A DNA stretch of 13,660 nucleotides from Candidatus Onthomorpha intestinigallinarum (GTDB lineage: Bacteria > Bacteroidota > Bacteroidia > Bacteroidales > P3). The DNA is taken from NCBI GenBank assembly GCA_019114015.1, contig DXGG01000159.1, positions 1 through 13,660 of the forward strand. Direction: 5' to 3'. Under the pieces are notes generated by a model. That model searched no databases. It worked only from the letters and a program-made list of their open reading frames with translations, and had not been told where the DNA came from. The position numbers and the translations under genes were made by a program. Shown here in pieces: positions 1 to 7,023 of the stretch (position 1 is the first letter of the stretch; each line of letters begins with the position of its first letter).

Positions 1-361
1 TTTCTTCCGGTTGTAAAGGCGGAATTACGAATATGGCATTGTGTTTTTCTTCGGAATTGGAATTCCACCACAAAGGAGCACGCGAAACAATACTTTCATA
101 ATCCCGAGCCGACAGGACAACCGTCCGGACATTCAATCCAAACCCGTTTAATATCAACTGTTCACATTCTTCCCTGAGAGTGTTCACATTCGATTCGCGT
201 GCTGAAAACAAGACATTTCCGCTGTTGATATACGTCTTTACATTTTCAAATCCCGCCTTTTCAAACAATTCTTTCAATAAAGGCATGGAAACTTTATTGT
301 TCCCTCCCACATTGATTCCTCTCAGCAAAGCTACATATCTGTTCAGTGTCACGTTTTTCAA
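1..361 (-). CDS. DUF1697 family protein, C-terminal part cut by window edge
   Basis: The minus strand reads about 120 codons without a stop, starting LKNVTLNRYVALLRGINVGG and continuing through KTYINSGNVLFSARE. The LLRGINVGG and YINSGN signatures are those of the DUF1697 family (usually about 180 residues), so roughly the last third lies beyond base 1. The biochemical role of the family is unknown. The frame has no ATG: after the stop codon of the upstream biotin carrier gene (389-391) the first usable starts are TTG at 359-361 and GTG at 350-352. I chose TTG because it keeps a normal short N-terminus. The gene lies 27 bases after the carrier gene and in the same frame, with no promoter visible between them, so it is probably the third gene of that transcript. 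A frameshift that removed an ATG start is possible. Family call fairly sure, start unsure. Confidence 0.8.
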   Translation of the reverse strand, partial: MKNVTLNRYVALLRGINVGGNNKVSMPLLKELFEKAGFENVKTYINSGNVLFSARESNVNTLREECEQLILNGFGLNVRTVVLSARDYESIVSRAPLWWNSNSEEKHNAIFVIPPLQPEE

Positions 362-388
362 ACAAAAATCAGAAAAGTCATTTGCCTG

Positions 389-676
389 TTAGTCATTTCC
401 CGCAATTTCTATAAGGACATCGTTTTTACTGACAGTTTGTCCGGGCTTGACGTTGATCGCCTTAACCTTGCCGTCTATGGTGGAACATATCTGATTGTCC
501 ATTTTCATTGCATGAAGAGAACACAAAATATCTCCCTTTTTTACCTCCTGACCCTCTTCCACAAAAACCTTGACTATGGTTCCTGGAATGAAAGCATATA
601 TTTCTCCAGGAGCTACCTTTACATAAAGCTGCCTATAGTGCGTTCTTGTATTTTTTTTATCATCTGACATAGCCAT
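389..676 (-). CDS. Biotin carboxyl carrier protein (biotinyl domain, acyl-CoA carboxylase or decarboxylase)
   Basis: This 95-residue protein is almost entirely one biotinyl domain (about residues 25-92). It carries the biotin attachment motif AMKM with Lys58 as the expected biotinylated residue, then the mirrored half IDGKVKAINVKPGQTVSKND. The biotin arm would carry the carboxyl group between a biotin carboxylase or decarboxylase and the carboxyltransferase encoded directly upstream. Carriers of this kind usually have a Pro/Ala-rich linker before the domain and are about 130-170 residues long; here the N-terminal part is only about 24 polar residues. The residue before AMKM is His (HAMKM) where Glu is usual. 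The start is ATG at 674-676, with a second ATG two codons later. It lies 52 bases after the carboxyltransferase gene, with no promoter seen between them. The specific holoenzyme cannot be decided from this gene alone. Confidence 0.9.
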   Translation of the reverse strand: MAMSDDKKNTRTHYRQLYVKVAPGEIYAFIPGTIVKVFVEEGQEVKKGDILCSLHAMKMDNQICSTIDGKVKAINVKPGQTVSKNDVLIEIAGND

Positions 677-728
677 AACCTGTATTTATACAATTTAGTT
701 ATTTTGAATCATCAGCATTTAACCGTTT

Positions 729-2276
729 TTAGAAAGGAGGAAGCCCGTGTTTTTTCTTGGGATGTTCCTGTACCTTGTTTTTACAAACTTCGAGTGCATG
801 AGATATATAGTCTCTCGTTTCACTCGGTTGAATGACTGCATCCACATAACCGTAAGAAGCTGCAACATAAGGATTGGCAAACTTGTCCTTATACTCCGCT
901 ATTTTTTCCTTGCGAGTCTTCTCCGGATTGTCGGAATTCATTATTTCATTTCTGAATATTATGTTTGCAGCTCCTTCAGGTCCCATCACGGCTATTTCAG
1001 CCGTAGGCCAAGCAAACACGAAATCAGCCTTCAAATGACTGGAACACATGGCAATATAACCACCTCCGTAAGCTTTTCGCAAAATAACGGTTATCTTCGG
1101 CACCGTAGCTTCGGAATAAGCATAAAGTATTTTGGCACCGTGTCTTATCACTCCTGCATGTTCCTGATCTATGCCAGGTAAATACCCCGGCATATCTTCC
1201 AATGTAATCAAAGGAACATTGAAGGCATCACAGAAACGAATGAATCTTGCAGCCTTGTCCGAGGAATTGCAGTCCAAAACACCAGCCAAGGCAATAGGCT
1301 GATTGGCAACAAAACCGACGGTATCTCCGTTTATACGGGCAAAACCGACAACTATGTTAGGAGCAAACAATTCCTGAACTTCCAAAAATTCGGAATTGTC
1401 AACTATGCTTTTTATTATGTGTCTTACATCATAAGGTTTTGCAGGATCGGAAGGGAATACGCTTGTAATCTTATATTCCTTGGATTTCGGTTTCTTGGCA
1501 GGAAACGACTCCGCCTTTTTAGTATTGTTCCAAGGAATATATGTAAATAGGTTCTTTATCTGCTCAAAACACTCCTGTTCGCTTTCGGCAAAGAAATGGG
1601 CATTGCCCGAAATCTCCGCGTGAACTCTTGCTCCTCCCAAATCCTCCTGTGTGATTTCTTCTCCAAGAACGGTTTTTATTACATCCGGTCCCGTAATGAA
1701 CATTTTGGATATTTTGTCAACTACAAACACGAAGTCGGTTAATGCAGGCGAATAGACCGCCCCGCCGGCACAAGGACCGAGAATGACGGATATCTGAGGA
1801 ATCACTCCGGATGCTATGGTATTTCTGTAAAAAATATCACCGTATCCCGACAAGGCATTGACACCCTCTTGTATTCTCGCCCCGCCTGAGTCGTTTATAC
1901 CTATTATGGGTGTCTTCAGTTTCATCGCATGATCCATTATTTTGCATATCTTCTTTGCATGCATGAAACCCAAAGAACCTCCCGCTACCGTAAAATCCTG
2001 AGCATATATACATACGGGATAGCCGTTTATCGTTCCGGTACCGGTTACAACACCATCCCCGGGCAGAATCTTTTTATCCATGTCAAAGTCTTTGCCTGAG
2101 TGCTGCACAAAAAGGTCATATTCATGGAAAGAGCCCTCATCCAACAACTCTAGTATCCTCTCTCTCGCCGTAAGTTTTCCTATGGCTTTTTGTTTCTCAA
2201 CAGCCTTGGTGCCTCCTCCTTGAAGAACAAGTTGCATTCTTTGCTTCAGTTCTTGCGTTTTACTGTTTACCGACAT
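729..2276 (-). CDS. Acyl-CoA carboxylase carboxyltransferase (beta) subunit; propionyl-CoA carboxylase or methylmalonyl-CoA decarboxylase alpha type
   Basis: The 515-residue protein has the length and layout of the PccB/MmdA carboxyltransferase family: two crotonase-fold halves, with oxyanion-hole regions at SGGARIQEG (130-138) and GPCAGGAVYSP (168-178) in the first half and KAYGGGYIAM (401-410) in the second. It transfers a carboxyl group between biotin on the carrier protein and an acyl-CoA, typically propionyl/methylmalonyl-CoA, in the cytoplasm. Residue 408 is Ile where Streptomyces PccB has the specificity residue Asp422; Ile is the residue I recall at this place in AccB-type and decarboxylase-type enzymes, so the substrate is not certain. 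The biotin carrier follows at once, but no biotin carboxylase or membrane decarboxylase subunit is within the window. A promoter -7 element lies 36 bases upstream. Family certain, subtype open. Confidence 0.93.
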   Translation of the reverse strand: MSVNSKTQELKQRMQLVLQGGGTKAVEKQKAIGKLTARERILELLDEGSFHEYDLFVQHSGKDFDMDKKILPGDGVVTGTGTINGYPVCIYAQDFTVAGGSLGFMHAKKICKIMDHAMKLKTPIIGINDSGGARIQEGVNALSGYGDIFYRNTIASGVIPQISVILGPCAGGAVYSPALTDFVFVVDKISKMFITGPDVIKTVLGEEITQEDLGGARVHAEISGNAHFFAESEQECFEQIKNLFTYIPWNNTKKAESFPAKKPKSKEYKITSVFPSDPAKPYDVRHIIKSIVDNSEFLEVQELFAPNIVVGFARINGDTVGFVANQPIALAGVLDCNSSDKAARFIRFCDAFNVPLITLEDMPGYLPGIDQEHAGVIRHGAKILYAYSEATVPKITVILRKAYGGGYIAMCSSHLKADFVFAWPTAEIAVMGPEGAANIIFRNEIMNSDNPEKTRKEKIAEYKDKFANPYVAASYGYVDAVIQPSETRDYISHALEVCKNKVQEHPKKKHGLPPF

Positions 2277-2311
2277 AGTATTATACTTAATTTATACCCC
2301 TTTTATCTGTG

Positions 2312-2319
2312 CAAAGATA
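2312..2319 (-). promoter_or_regulatory. Bacteroidota -7 promoter element for the carboxylase operon
   Basis: On the minus strand this reads TATCTTTG, matching the Bacteroidota -7 consensus TAnnTTTG, 35 bases ahead of the carboxyltransferase ATG. I see no clear TTTG at the -33 spacing, so the upstream element is degenerate. Confidence 0.6.
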
Positions 2320-2403
2320 GAAAAAAAATCGGAATTTGTTCATATCAGAGACGAAAAGCCATTGCAGGAGAATGAAACTCCAGACAAAAAAAACAATGTA
2401 ATG

Positions 2404-2434
2404 TTTGGTAATTAAGCAAAAAGCAGTACCTTTG
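2404..2434 (+). promoter_or_regulatory. Promoter of tRNA-Cys
   Basis: TTTG (2404-2407), 19 bases, then TACCTTTG (2427-2434) match the two elements of the Bacteroidota vegetative promoter exactly. The expected start of transcription, around 2440, is about 15 bases before the mature tRNA. Confidence 0.8.
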
Positions 2435-2454
2435 CACGGCAATTGTTTTTTAAT

Positions 2455-2525
2455 GGTCTCTTGGCCGAGGGGTTAGGCACCGGTCTGCAAAACCGTTTAC
2501 TCCAGTTCGAATCTGGAAGAGACCT
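2455..2525 (+). tRNA. trnC: tRNA-Cys (anticodon GCA)
   Basis: The 71-base sequence folds as a cloverleaf. The acceptor stem is GGTCTCT with AGAGACC, all seven pairs matched. The D stem is GCC/GGC, and the anticodon loop CTGCAAA places GCA at positions 34-36. The T arm is TCCAG-TTCGAAT-CTGGA. The discriminator base is T (U73), as expected for cysteine tRNA. The outermost pair of the anticodon stem (CCGGT/ACCGT) is a C-T mismatch. CCA is not encoded and must be added after transcription. The gene has its own promoter and is followed by a hairpin terminator, so it is a single-gene transcript. Confidence 0.95.
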
Positions 2526-2538
2526 CATAAAGGTTTGA

Positions 2539-2569
2539 CGAGCTGCCTTTGAAAAGGGTGGCTCGTTTT
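2539..2569 (+). terminator. Rho-independent terminator after tRNA-Cys
   Basis: CGAGC (2539-2543) pairs with GCTCG (2561-2565), with an inner CCTTT/AAAGG helix, and TTTT follows at 2566-2569. It lies 13 bases after the tRNA and 30 bases before the next start codon. Confidence 0.75.
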
Positions 2570-2598
2570 GTAATGTCTCACATGCAAAAACTGATTAA

Positions 2599-3015
2599 AT
2601 GATGAATCATTCGAAATCCCTGAAGATATTTTTCATGTTGTTCATTTCGGTTTTCGTCTTTTCTTCCTGCGAAAGGGAACCGCAGAAACTCAGTTACAGA
2701 ATCGAATCGGATTCTGGATGTATGGAAGAGAGCAGAGGCCATATCACCAAGAAGGATAAGGCGATAGTGTACAGAGGCAATCATGACGAGATGTACATCA
2801 AGCATATAAATGTTCTGTACGACTGCAAGGCCGATTCGATAACGATAGATGCCCGTGTCAGGGACAATTACATAGTGGTAAGGGAAAACGAATATGCGGA
2901 AGACAACGACTGTTCCTGTCCGAGGACGATTTCTTACGTGATAGAAAAGATTCCTTCGGGAAAATATATTGTAGTTGTCAACGACGATACAATAGGTTCA
3001 ATACTTATATATTGA
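2599..3015 (+). CDS. Small lipoprotein of unknown function
   Basis: I do not recognise this 138-residue protein beyond its targeting signal. Residues 4-24 form a lipoprotein signal peptide: a basic start, a hydrophobic core (LKIFFMLFISVFVF) and a lipobox ending in FSSC with Cys24 as the acylated residue. It should therefore be membrane-anchored on the periplasmic or outer side. The mature part is about 114 residues, with four further cysteines (C41, C76, C105, C107), the last two as a CSC motif before a strand-rich segment (SYVIEKIPSGKYIVVV). The cysteines could form disulfides; that is inference. A second ATG follows the first directly. No promoter consensus was found in the 29 bases between the tRNA terminator and the start, so its transcription may depend on read-through or an atypical promoter. 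Convergent with lpxD. Confidence 0.75.
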   Translation: MMNHSKSLKIFFMLFISVFVFSSCEREPQKLSYRIESDSGCMEESRGHITKKDKAIVYRGNHDEMYIKHINVLYDCKADSITIDARVRDNYIVVRENEYAEDNDCSCPRTISYVIEKIPSGKYIVVVNDDTIGSILIY

Positions 3016-3041
3016 CAATCAAAGGACGGTGAAATCCTTTT

Positions 3042-3086
3042 CAGAAAAGAAAAAAACGGATTCTGAATCCGTTTTTTTCTTTTCTG
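3042..3086. terminator. Bidirectional terminator: 45-base perfect inverted repeat
   Basis: Two perfectly complementary 22-base arms (3042-3063 and 3065-3086) flank a single T. The outer parts are A-rich on the left and T-rich on the right, with a GC core ACGGATTC/GAATCCGT. The hairpin with its T-run works in both directions, between the convergent lipoprotein gene (ends 3015) and lpxD (ends 3090). Confidence 0.9.
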
Positions 3087-3089
3087 AAT

Positions 3090-4121
3090 CTATTTTTCCA
3101 GTTCTTTGATACGTTTTTCCAGCTCTTTCATCTGTTCCGCCAGATGAGCCAGTTTGCGGAAATAAACGTAGTTTTTCATGAACAGTTTGGCATCCATGGC
3201 AGGTGAACCTACTATACGGGAATCGTTGTCCACATTCGACATTATTCCGCTTTTAGCTCCTATGGAGCATCTGTCGCCTACGGAAATGTGACCGGCAAAT
3301 CCGACCTGTCCTCCTACAAAACAGTTGCCGCCTATCTTGGTCGAACCCGCCACTCCGACCTGTGCGGCCATTGCGGTCGAACGTCCTACGACCACGTTGT
3401 GGGCCAACTGACACAGATTGTCTATTTTGGCTCCTTTAAGCACTCTTGTCGAACCCATAGTCGCCCTGTCTATCGTTGTATTCGCCCCTATCTCGACATC
3501 ATCCTCTATTACAACATTTCCTATCTGTGCAATCTTTTTGAATGTCCCGTCTTCCAAAGGTGCAAAGCCGAATCCGTCCGCACCAAGCACAGCTCCGGAA
3601 TGAACGATGCAGTTGTTGCCTATGACAGTATCGTGATATATCCTTACGCCTGCAAAAAGAGTGACATTCTCTCCTATTTGCACATTCTCCCCTACATACA
3701 CCTGAGGATATATCTTTGAACCTTTTCCTATCTTCGCCTCTTTTGAAACGACGGCAAATTCTCCTATATAGACATCTTCGGCCACCTCTGCCGTATTGTC
3801 AATAAAAGCCAGGGACGAAATGCCGCTTTTGTCGAGCCTGTACTGATTGTACACCTCCAGAAGTTTCGCAAAACAACCGTAAGCGTCTTTCACTCTTATC
3901 AATGTGGTCTTTATATCCCTTTCCTTTTCGAAAGTCTCGTTTACAATTACAATGCTTGCCTTCGTATCGTATATATAATGATTGTACTTGGGATTGGCCA
4001 GAAAGGAGAGACCTCCCTTTTCACCTTCTTCTATCTTGCATAATTTGCTAACGAGAACATTCTCATCTCCTTCGACCTTGCCATTAAGCAGTTGGGCTAT
4101 CTGTTTCGCGCTGAATTCCAT
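3090..4121 (-). CDS. lpxD: UDP-3-O-acylglucosamine N-acyltransferase LpxD
   Basis: LpxD adds the N-linked hydroxyacyl chain from acyl-ACP to UDP-3-O-acylglucosamine, the third step of lipid A synthesis, in the cytoplasm. The 343-residue protein has the usual length and order: an N-terminal uridine-binding domain (1 to about 100, with GGLSFLANPKY near 36-46), a left-handed beta-helix of hexapeptide repeats (about 105-300: VYIGEF, AKIGKG, VQIGEN, VVIEDD, VEIGAN and others), and a C-terminal helix (EQMKELEKRIKELEK). The expected catalytic His is H241 in LCQLAHNVVVG, matching H239 of the E. coli enzyme. ADGFGFAPLEDG (181-192) is also typical. The neighbours are not other lipid A genes; lpxC, fabZ and lpxA are not in the window. 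A -7 promoter element lies 23 bases upstream, and the 3' end runs into the shared palindrome terminator. Confidence 0.97.
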   Translation of the reverse strand: MEFSAKQIAQLLNGKVEGDENVLVSKLCKIEEGEKGGLSFLANPKYNHYIYDTKASIVIVNETFEKERDIKTTLIRVKDAYGCFAKLLEVYNQYRLDKSGISSLAFIDNTAEVAEDVYIGEFAVVSKEAKIGKGSKIYPQVYVGENVQIGENVTLFAGVRIYHDTVIGNNCIVHSGAVLGADGFGFAPLEDGTFKKIAQIGNVVIEDDVEIGANTTIDRATMGSTRVLKGAKIDNLCQLAHNVVVGRSTAMAAQVGVAGSTKIGGNCFVGGQVGFAGHISVGDRCSIGAKSGIMSNVDNDSRIVGSPAMDAKLFMKNYVYFRKLAHLAEQMKELEKRIKELEK

Positions 4122-4144
4122 ATGTCAAACCGTTTTTTTGATTG

Positions 4145-4152
4145 CAAATATA
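4145..4152 (-). promoter_or_regulatory. -7 promoter element for lpxD
   Basis: The minus strand reads TATATTTG, a match to TAnnTTTG, 23 bases before the lpxD ATG. The -33 position reads TATG, only a partial match. The gap to the upstream gene has no terminator, so lpxD may also be reached by read-through. Confidence 0.55.
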
Positions 4153-4178
4153 AATATTAAAATCCGAAATCATAATTC

Positions 4179-5072
4179 TCAATCCGAAAGCCTTATGTAC
4201 GGCTTTAGTCTCTCATAATCCTCATCGTACATTATGTGTATCTTTTTCAGGTCTTCCACTTGTTTGAAGTCACCGTATTCCTTACGGAATCTCAATATCG
4301 CCCTTGCCAGAGGATAGTCTATGTAAGGGTGTCTGACAAGTTCCTTTACGTTATCTGTATTTATGTTTAGCTTTCTGATTTCACCGCTGCCTATTGTAAA
4401 ATAAGGCTTTATTGTTTCGTATACCTTTTCGTCAATTCCGTACACCTCTTTCAACTGTTCTATCCTTACATATCCTCCGAGCAGTCGGCCGTACTTGTAA
4501 ATGCTTCTTGCCCTTACAGGCCCTATCATCGGTATCAGCTGCATTTCAAGACTGTCCGCCCGATTGAGGTCAAGCAACAGTTTGTCTTCAATCTTGTTTT
4601 CCTTGCTTGCAATCACGTATTCCTCACCACTTTCGGATATGTCGGCAGAACGGATTTCGGACTCTTTTTCATTCCGTATTACCACATAATCCTTTATTTG
4701 TCTATAAAGGAAATCATTCATGCAATACAGTTTTCTAAGTTGGGAAACGCTGTCGAACCTTGATACTTTTTCTCTGTAATTGATTATGTTGCCTGCCTGT
4801 TTTTCGCTAAGTCCGAAAGAAAGTAATTCCTTTCTGCTTACGGTATTGGGGTCAAAAGGTCTGAAATTGTACTTTCTGTTTTCCTTTCTGTTGCGGTTTT
4901 CTTTGACTACGGCATTTTCTGGTTTTGTCCTTACATCTTCCTGCTGCATGTAGTGTATCTTGTCCCTTGCAAGAAACAATGATACGGACAAGCCCATTGC
5001 CAAGCCGATAAGAAGATATATTGCCGCCTTTTGTCTTTGCGGAATGAACTTCCGAAAAAGCCTTTTACTCAT
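4179..5072 (-). CDS. Helix-hairpin-helix domain protein (ComEA-like)
   Basis: The 297-residue protein has a basic N-terminus, one membrane segment (about 17-36, IYLLIGLAMGLSVSLFLA), and then three copies of a ComEA-type helix-hairpin-helix unit: about 72-132 (FDPNTVSRKELLSFGLSEKQA), 167-227 (LDLNRADSLEMQLIPMIGP) and 234-295 (LNINTDNVKELVRHPYIDYP). Each unit opens with a D/N-rich 'LN-A/T' motif and ends with a 'Y..IK.Y' helix. ComEA proteins bind DNA at the cell surface during uptake; that role for this protein is inference, as many Bacteroidota carry such proteins without a defined function. The copies differ in their hairpin glycines: the middle one keeps IGPVRA, the third has DYPLA. The start ATG overlaps the end of the upstream gene by 8 bases, implying coupled translation. 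Confidence 0.85.
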   Translation of the reverse strand: MSKRLFRKFIPQRQKAAIYLLIGLAMGLSVSLFLARDKIHYMQQEDVRTKPENAVVKENRNRKENRKYNFRPFDPNTVSRKELLSFGLSEKQAGNIINYREKVSRFDSVSQLRKLYCMNDFLYRQIKDYVVIRNEKESEIRSADISESGEEYVIASKENKIEDKLLLDLNRADSLEMQLIPMIGPVRARSIYKYGRLLGGYVRIEQLKEVYGIDEKVYETIKPYFTIGSGEIRKLNINTDNVKELVRHPYIDYPLARAILRFRKEYGDFKQVEDLKKIHIMYDEDYERLKPYIRLSD

Positions 5073-6180
5073 TGAACAGTTTTTTCAATGCCTTGTCTAT
5101 GTCGTCCTTGAACAATTCTCTTTCTATTACGTTGCCTTCCTTGTCCACTATCATGTTGAACGGAATCATCTGGAAGTCATACTTTGAGGTGATTTCACGT
5201 CCGTTGCCTATAAGAGACAACCACGGGAATTGATTTTGTCTTGTGTAGTCGAACCATGCGGCAGGATTGGTGTCAATCGAAACAGTCAATATTTCCAATC
5301 CCTTATCCTTATATTGATTGTAAAGTCTCTTAAAACGAGGTATTTCTTCAAGGCAATATTCGCTCCATGAAGCCCAAAAGCACACCAACAAATATTCATA
5401 TTCCCTTAAATCCTTTTCCGTATATTCCTTTTCGTCTATATCTATTGCACGGAAGGAAAAAACGGAAGAGTTCAATGCTCTCTGCTGTCTTTCACGGAAC
5501 ATTGTGCAAAGATAGTCCGCCCATTTGTTTTGCTTGTCCACATCCAGACAAAGCTCGGAACAATAATCCATTACGGCATTTGATTCGTTTATTCCGAAAT
5601 TCATGTTGATGCTTGCCACCTGTCCTATCAGCAAAGAGTAAGCCAGACCGGAGGAAGGATACTTTTCAAGAAACGATTTATAGGCTTCGACCTGTTTTTC
5701 ATAATGAAATTCCGCACTGTCCTTATTCCGGACAATGGCAATATTCTCTTCCAAAAGACAATTATAGAAATCGGAAAAATCCTCTGCATATTCCGAACCA
5801 GAGTAAACCGTTTTAAGAGCGGATTTGTTTGTTGTGTCTCTGCCTATATTATCTACATTCACATTGGTAACCGTTCCTTTTTGCAACGGAAGCGGAAGAC
5901 TTGCCGCAAAAGTGTTTTTACTGTCCGATATAAATATTATACAGTCTTTTGTCTTGCTTCCGAATTCGACTGTGTCCAGATTTATTTCGGATTTTCCTTT
6001 GACGATATTCTGGATTGCCAAAGTGTCCTGTTCACCTTTTCCCACTTGTTCTGCATCCGAATACAAAACAAGAGCCTTGCCTTCTTCAATATCCGGAATA
6101 TTCAAAACAACCCCGGTTTTACCGGTACAGGAAATAAAAAGTGAAAAGACCATGAGAAGCAACCAATGATTTTTATTCAT
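5065..6180 (-). CDS. TlpA-like thioredoxin-fold lipoprotein with an incomplete active site
   Basis: The 371-residue protein begins with a lipoprotein signal (MNKNHWLLLMVFSLFISC, acylated Cys18), so it should sit in the periplasm or outer membrane. Residues about 25-120 look like a beta-rich domain and 130-240 like a helical spacer, the layout of Bacteroidota proteins with an N-terminal DUF4369-like region. Residues 245-371 are a thioredoxin/AhpC-TSA domain (YLLVCFWASWSEYC, then EILTVSIDTNPAAW, then cis-Pro340 in QMIPFNMIVDKEGNVI). In place of the usual WCxxC it has W-S-E-Y-C (272-276), so the N-terminal active-site Cys is Ser273. Thiol oxidoreductase activity is therefore doubtful, although a binding or partial redox role remains possible. 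A -7 promoter element lies 20 bases upstream. It is translationally coupled to the helix-hairpin-helix gene that follows. Confidence 0.88.
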   Translation of the reverse strand: MNKNHWLLLMVFSLFISCTGKTGVVLNIPDIEEGKALVLYSDAEQVGKGEQDTLAIQNIVKGKSEINLDTVEFGSKTKDCIIFISDSKNTFAASLPLPLQKGTVTNVNVDNIGRDTTNKSALKTVYSGSEYAEDFSDFYNCLLEENIAIVRNKDSAEFHYEKQVEAYKSFLEKYPSSGLAYSLLIGQVASINMNFGINESNAVMDYCSELCLDVDKQNKWADYLCTMFRERQQRALNSSVFSFRAIDIDEKEYTEKDLREYEYLLVCFWASWSEYCLEEIPRFKRLYNQYKDKGLEILTVSIDTNPAAWFDYTRQNQFPWLSLIGNGREITSKYDFQMIPFNMIVDKEGNVIERELFKDDIDKALKKLFNE

Positions 6181-6200
6181 ATTCGTCTGTTTTTATTTGA

Positions 6201-6208
6201 CAAAAGTA
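6201..6208 (-). promoter_or_regulatory. -7 promoter element for the TlpA-like gene
   Basis: The minus strand reads TACTTTTG, matching TAnnTTTG, 20 bases before the ATG and just after the tatD stop codon. No TTTG is seen at the -33 spacing. Confidence 0.55.
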
Positions 6209-6228
6209 CAAAAAAACATTCGTTTGCC

Positions 6229-7008
6229 TTATCCGTTTATTTTGGGAAACAGTTCCAATGCATTTTTAGTTGTTTCAACGGCAATGGTTTCCAAGGGCAA
6301 CTGTTTTATTTCGGCAAGCTTTTGAGCAATGTTTGCTATATATGCGCTTTCATTTCTTTTTCCTCTGAACGGAACGGGAGCCAAATAGGGGGAATCGGTT
6401 TCCAGAACAATATGCTTCAAGTCTATTTTTTTTACGACCTCGACCAGGGAAGCATTTTTAAATGTCAATACTCCTCCTATGCCCAATTTGAAACCCATTC
6501 CTATGAGTTTTTCCGCTTGATTCAAATCTCCTCCAAAACAATGAAACACTCCTTGAAATGTTTTTTTGTTCAGTTTTTTCAAACATAAGAGTATTTCGTC
6601 AAAAGCTTTCCTGTTATGTATCGCGACAGGCAAGTCAAGGTTCAGACTCCAATTCATTTGTTCGCAGAAAGCCTTCATCTGTTCTTCTCTGAAAGTCTTG
6701 TCCCAATATAAATCGATACCGATTTCTCCTATTGCGCAGAATGAATGTTTTTTTTCGGCTATAAAAGTGTATATTTTTTCAAGGACGGACAAATAATCAG
6801 CATTCACGCTTGTCGGATGCAATCCTATCATAGGGTAACAGTTTTTGTATTTGCTGACCGTTGCAAGCATTGGTTCCACTGTTTGAAAATCCACGTTCGG
6901 AAGTATGATTTTGTAAACTCCGTTATGAATCGCATTAAATATGACTTGTTCCAAATCATCTTCGAACTCGGATTCGTATAAATGAGAGTGTGTATCAATG
7001 AACTGCAT
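6229..7008 (-). CDS. tatD: TatD family metal-dependent hydrolase (DNase-like)
   Basis: The 259-residue length and the motifs fit the TatD family, cytoplasmic metal-dependent phosphoesterases with DNase activity in the studied members. The expected metal ligands are all present in order: H7 and H9 (FIDTHSHL), E95 (IGEIGIDLYWD), H131 (PVAIHNRKA), H156 (GVFHCFGG) and D205 (LETDSPYLAP). The C-terminal RGKRNESAYI block is also typical. The ATG lies 15 bases after the T-run of the rpsT terminator, and I see no promoter in between, so expression may rely on read-through of that terminator from the tRNA-Glu/rpsT transcript. No hairpin terminator follows the gene. Confidence 0.93.
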   Translation of the reverse strand: MQFIDTHSHLYESEFEDDLEQVIFNAIHNGVYKIILPNVDFQTVEPMLATVSKYKNCYPMIGLHPTSVNADYLSVLEKIYTFIAEKKHSFCAIGEIGIDLYWDKTFREEQMKAFCEQMNWSLNLDLPVAIHNRKAFDEILLCLKKLNKKTFQGVFHCFGGDLNQAEKLIGMGFKLGIGGVLTFKNASLVEVVKKIDLKHIVLETDSPYLAPVPFRGKRNESAYIANIAQKLAEIKQLPLETIAVETTKNALELFPKING

Positions 7009-7023
7009 CCCTATGTCGATATT

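Noticed and set aside
747..1181. 144-codon plus-strand frame
   Set aside because: It lies wholly inside the carboxyltransferase gene on the other strand, has a low-complexity Phe/Tyr/Ser composition and no recognisable motif; it is a shadow frame.
2281..2454. Possible small RNA or riboswitch upstream of the carboxylase operon
   Set aside because: The bases are explained by two divergent promoters and AT-rich spacer; I found no conserved fold.
3288..3719. 143-codon plus-strand frame
   Set aside because: It is antisense to lpxD, whose hexapeptide repeats explain the open frame; composition is not protein-like.
5704..6169. Two long overlapping plus-strand frames
   Set aside because: Both are antisense to the TlpA-like lipoprotein gene and carry no motif or start signal.
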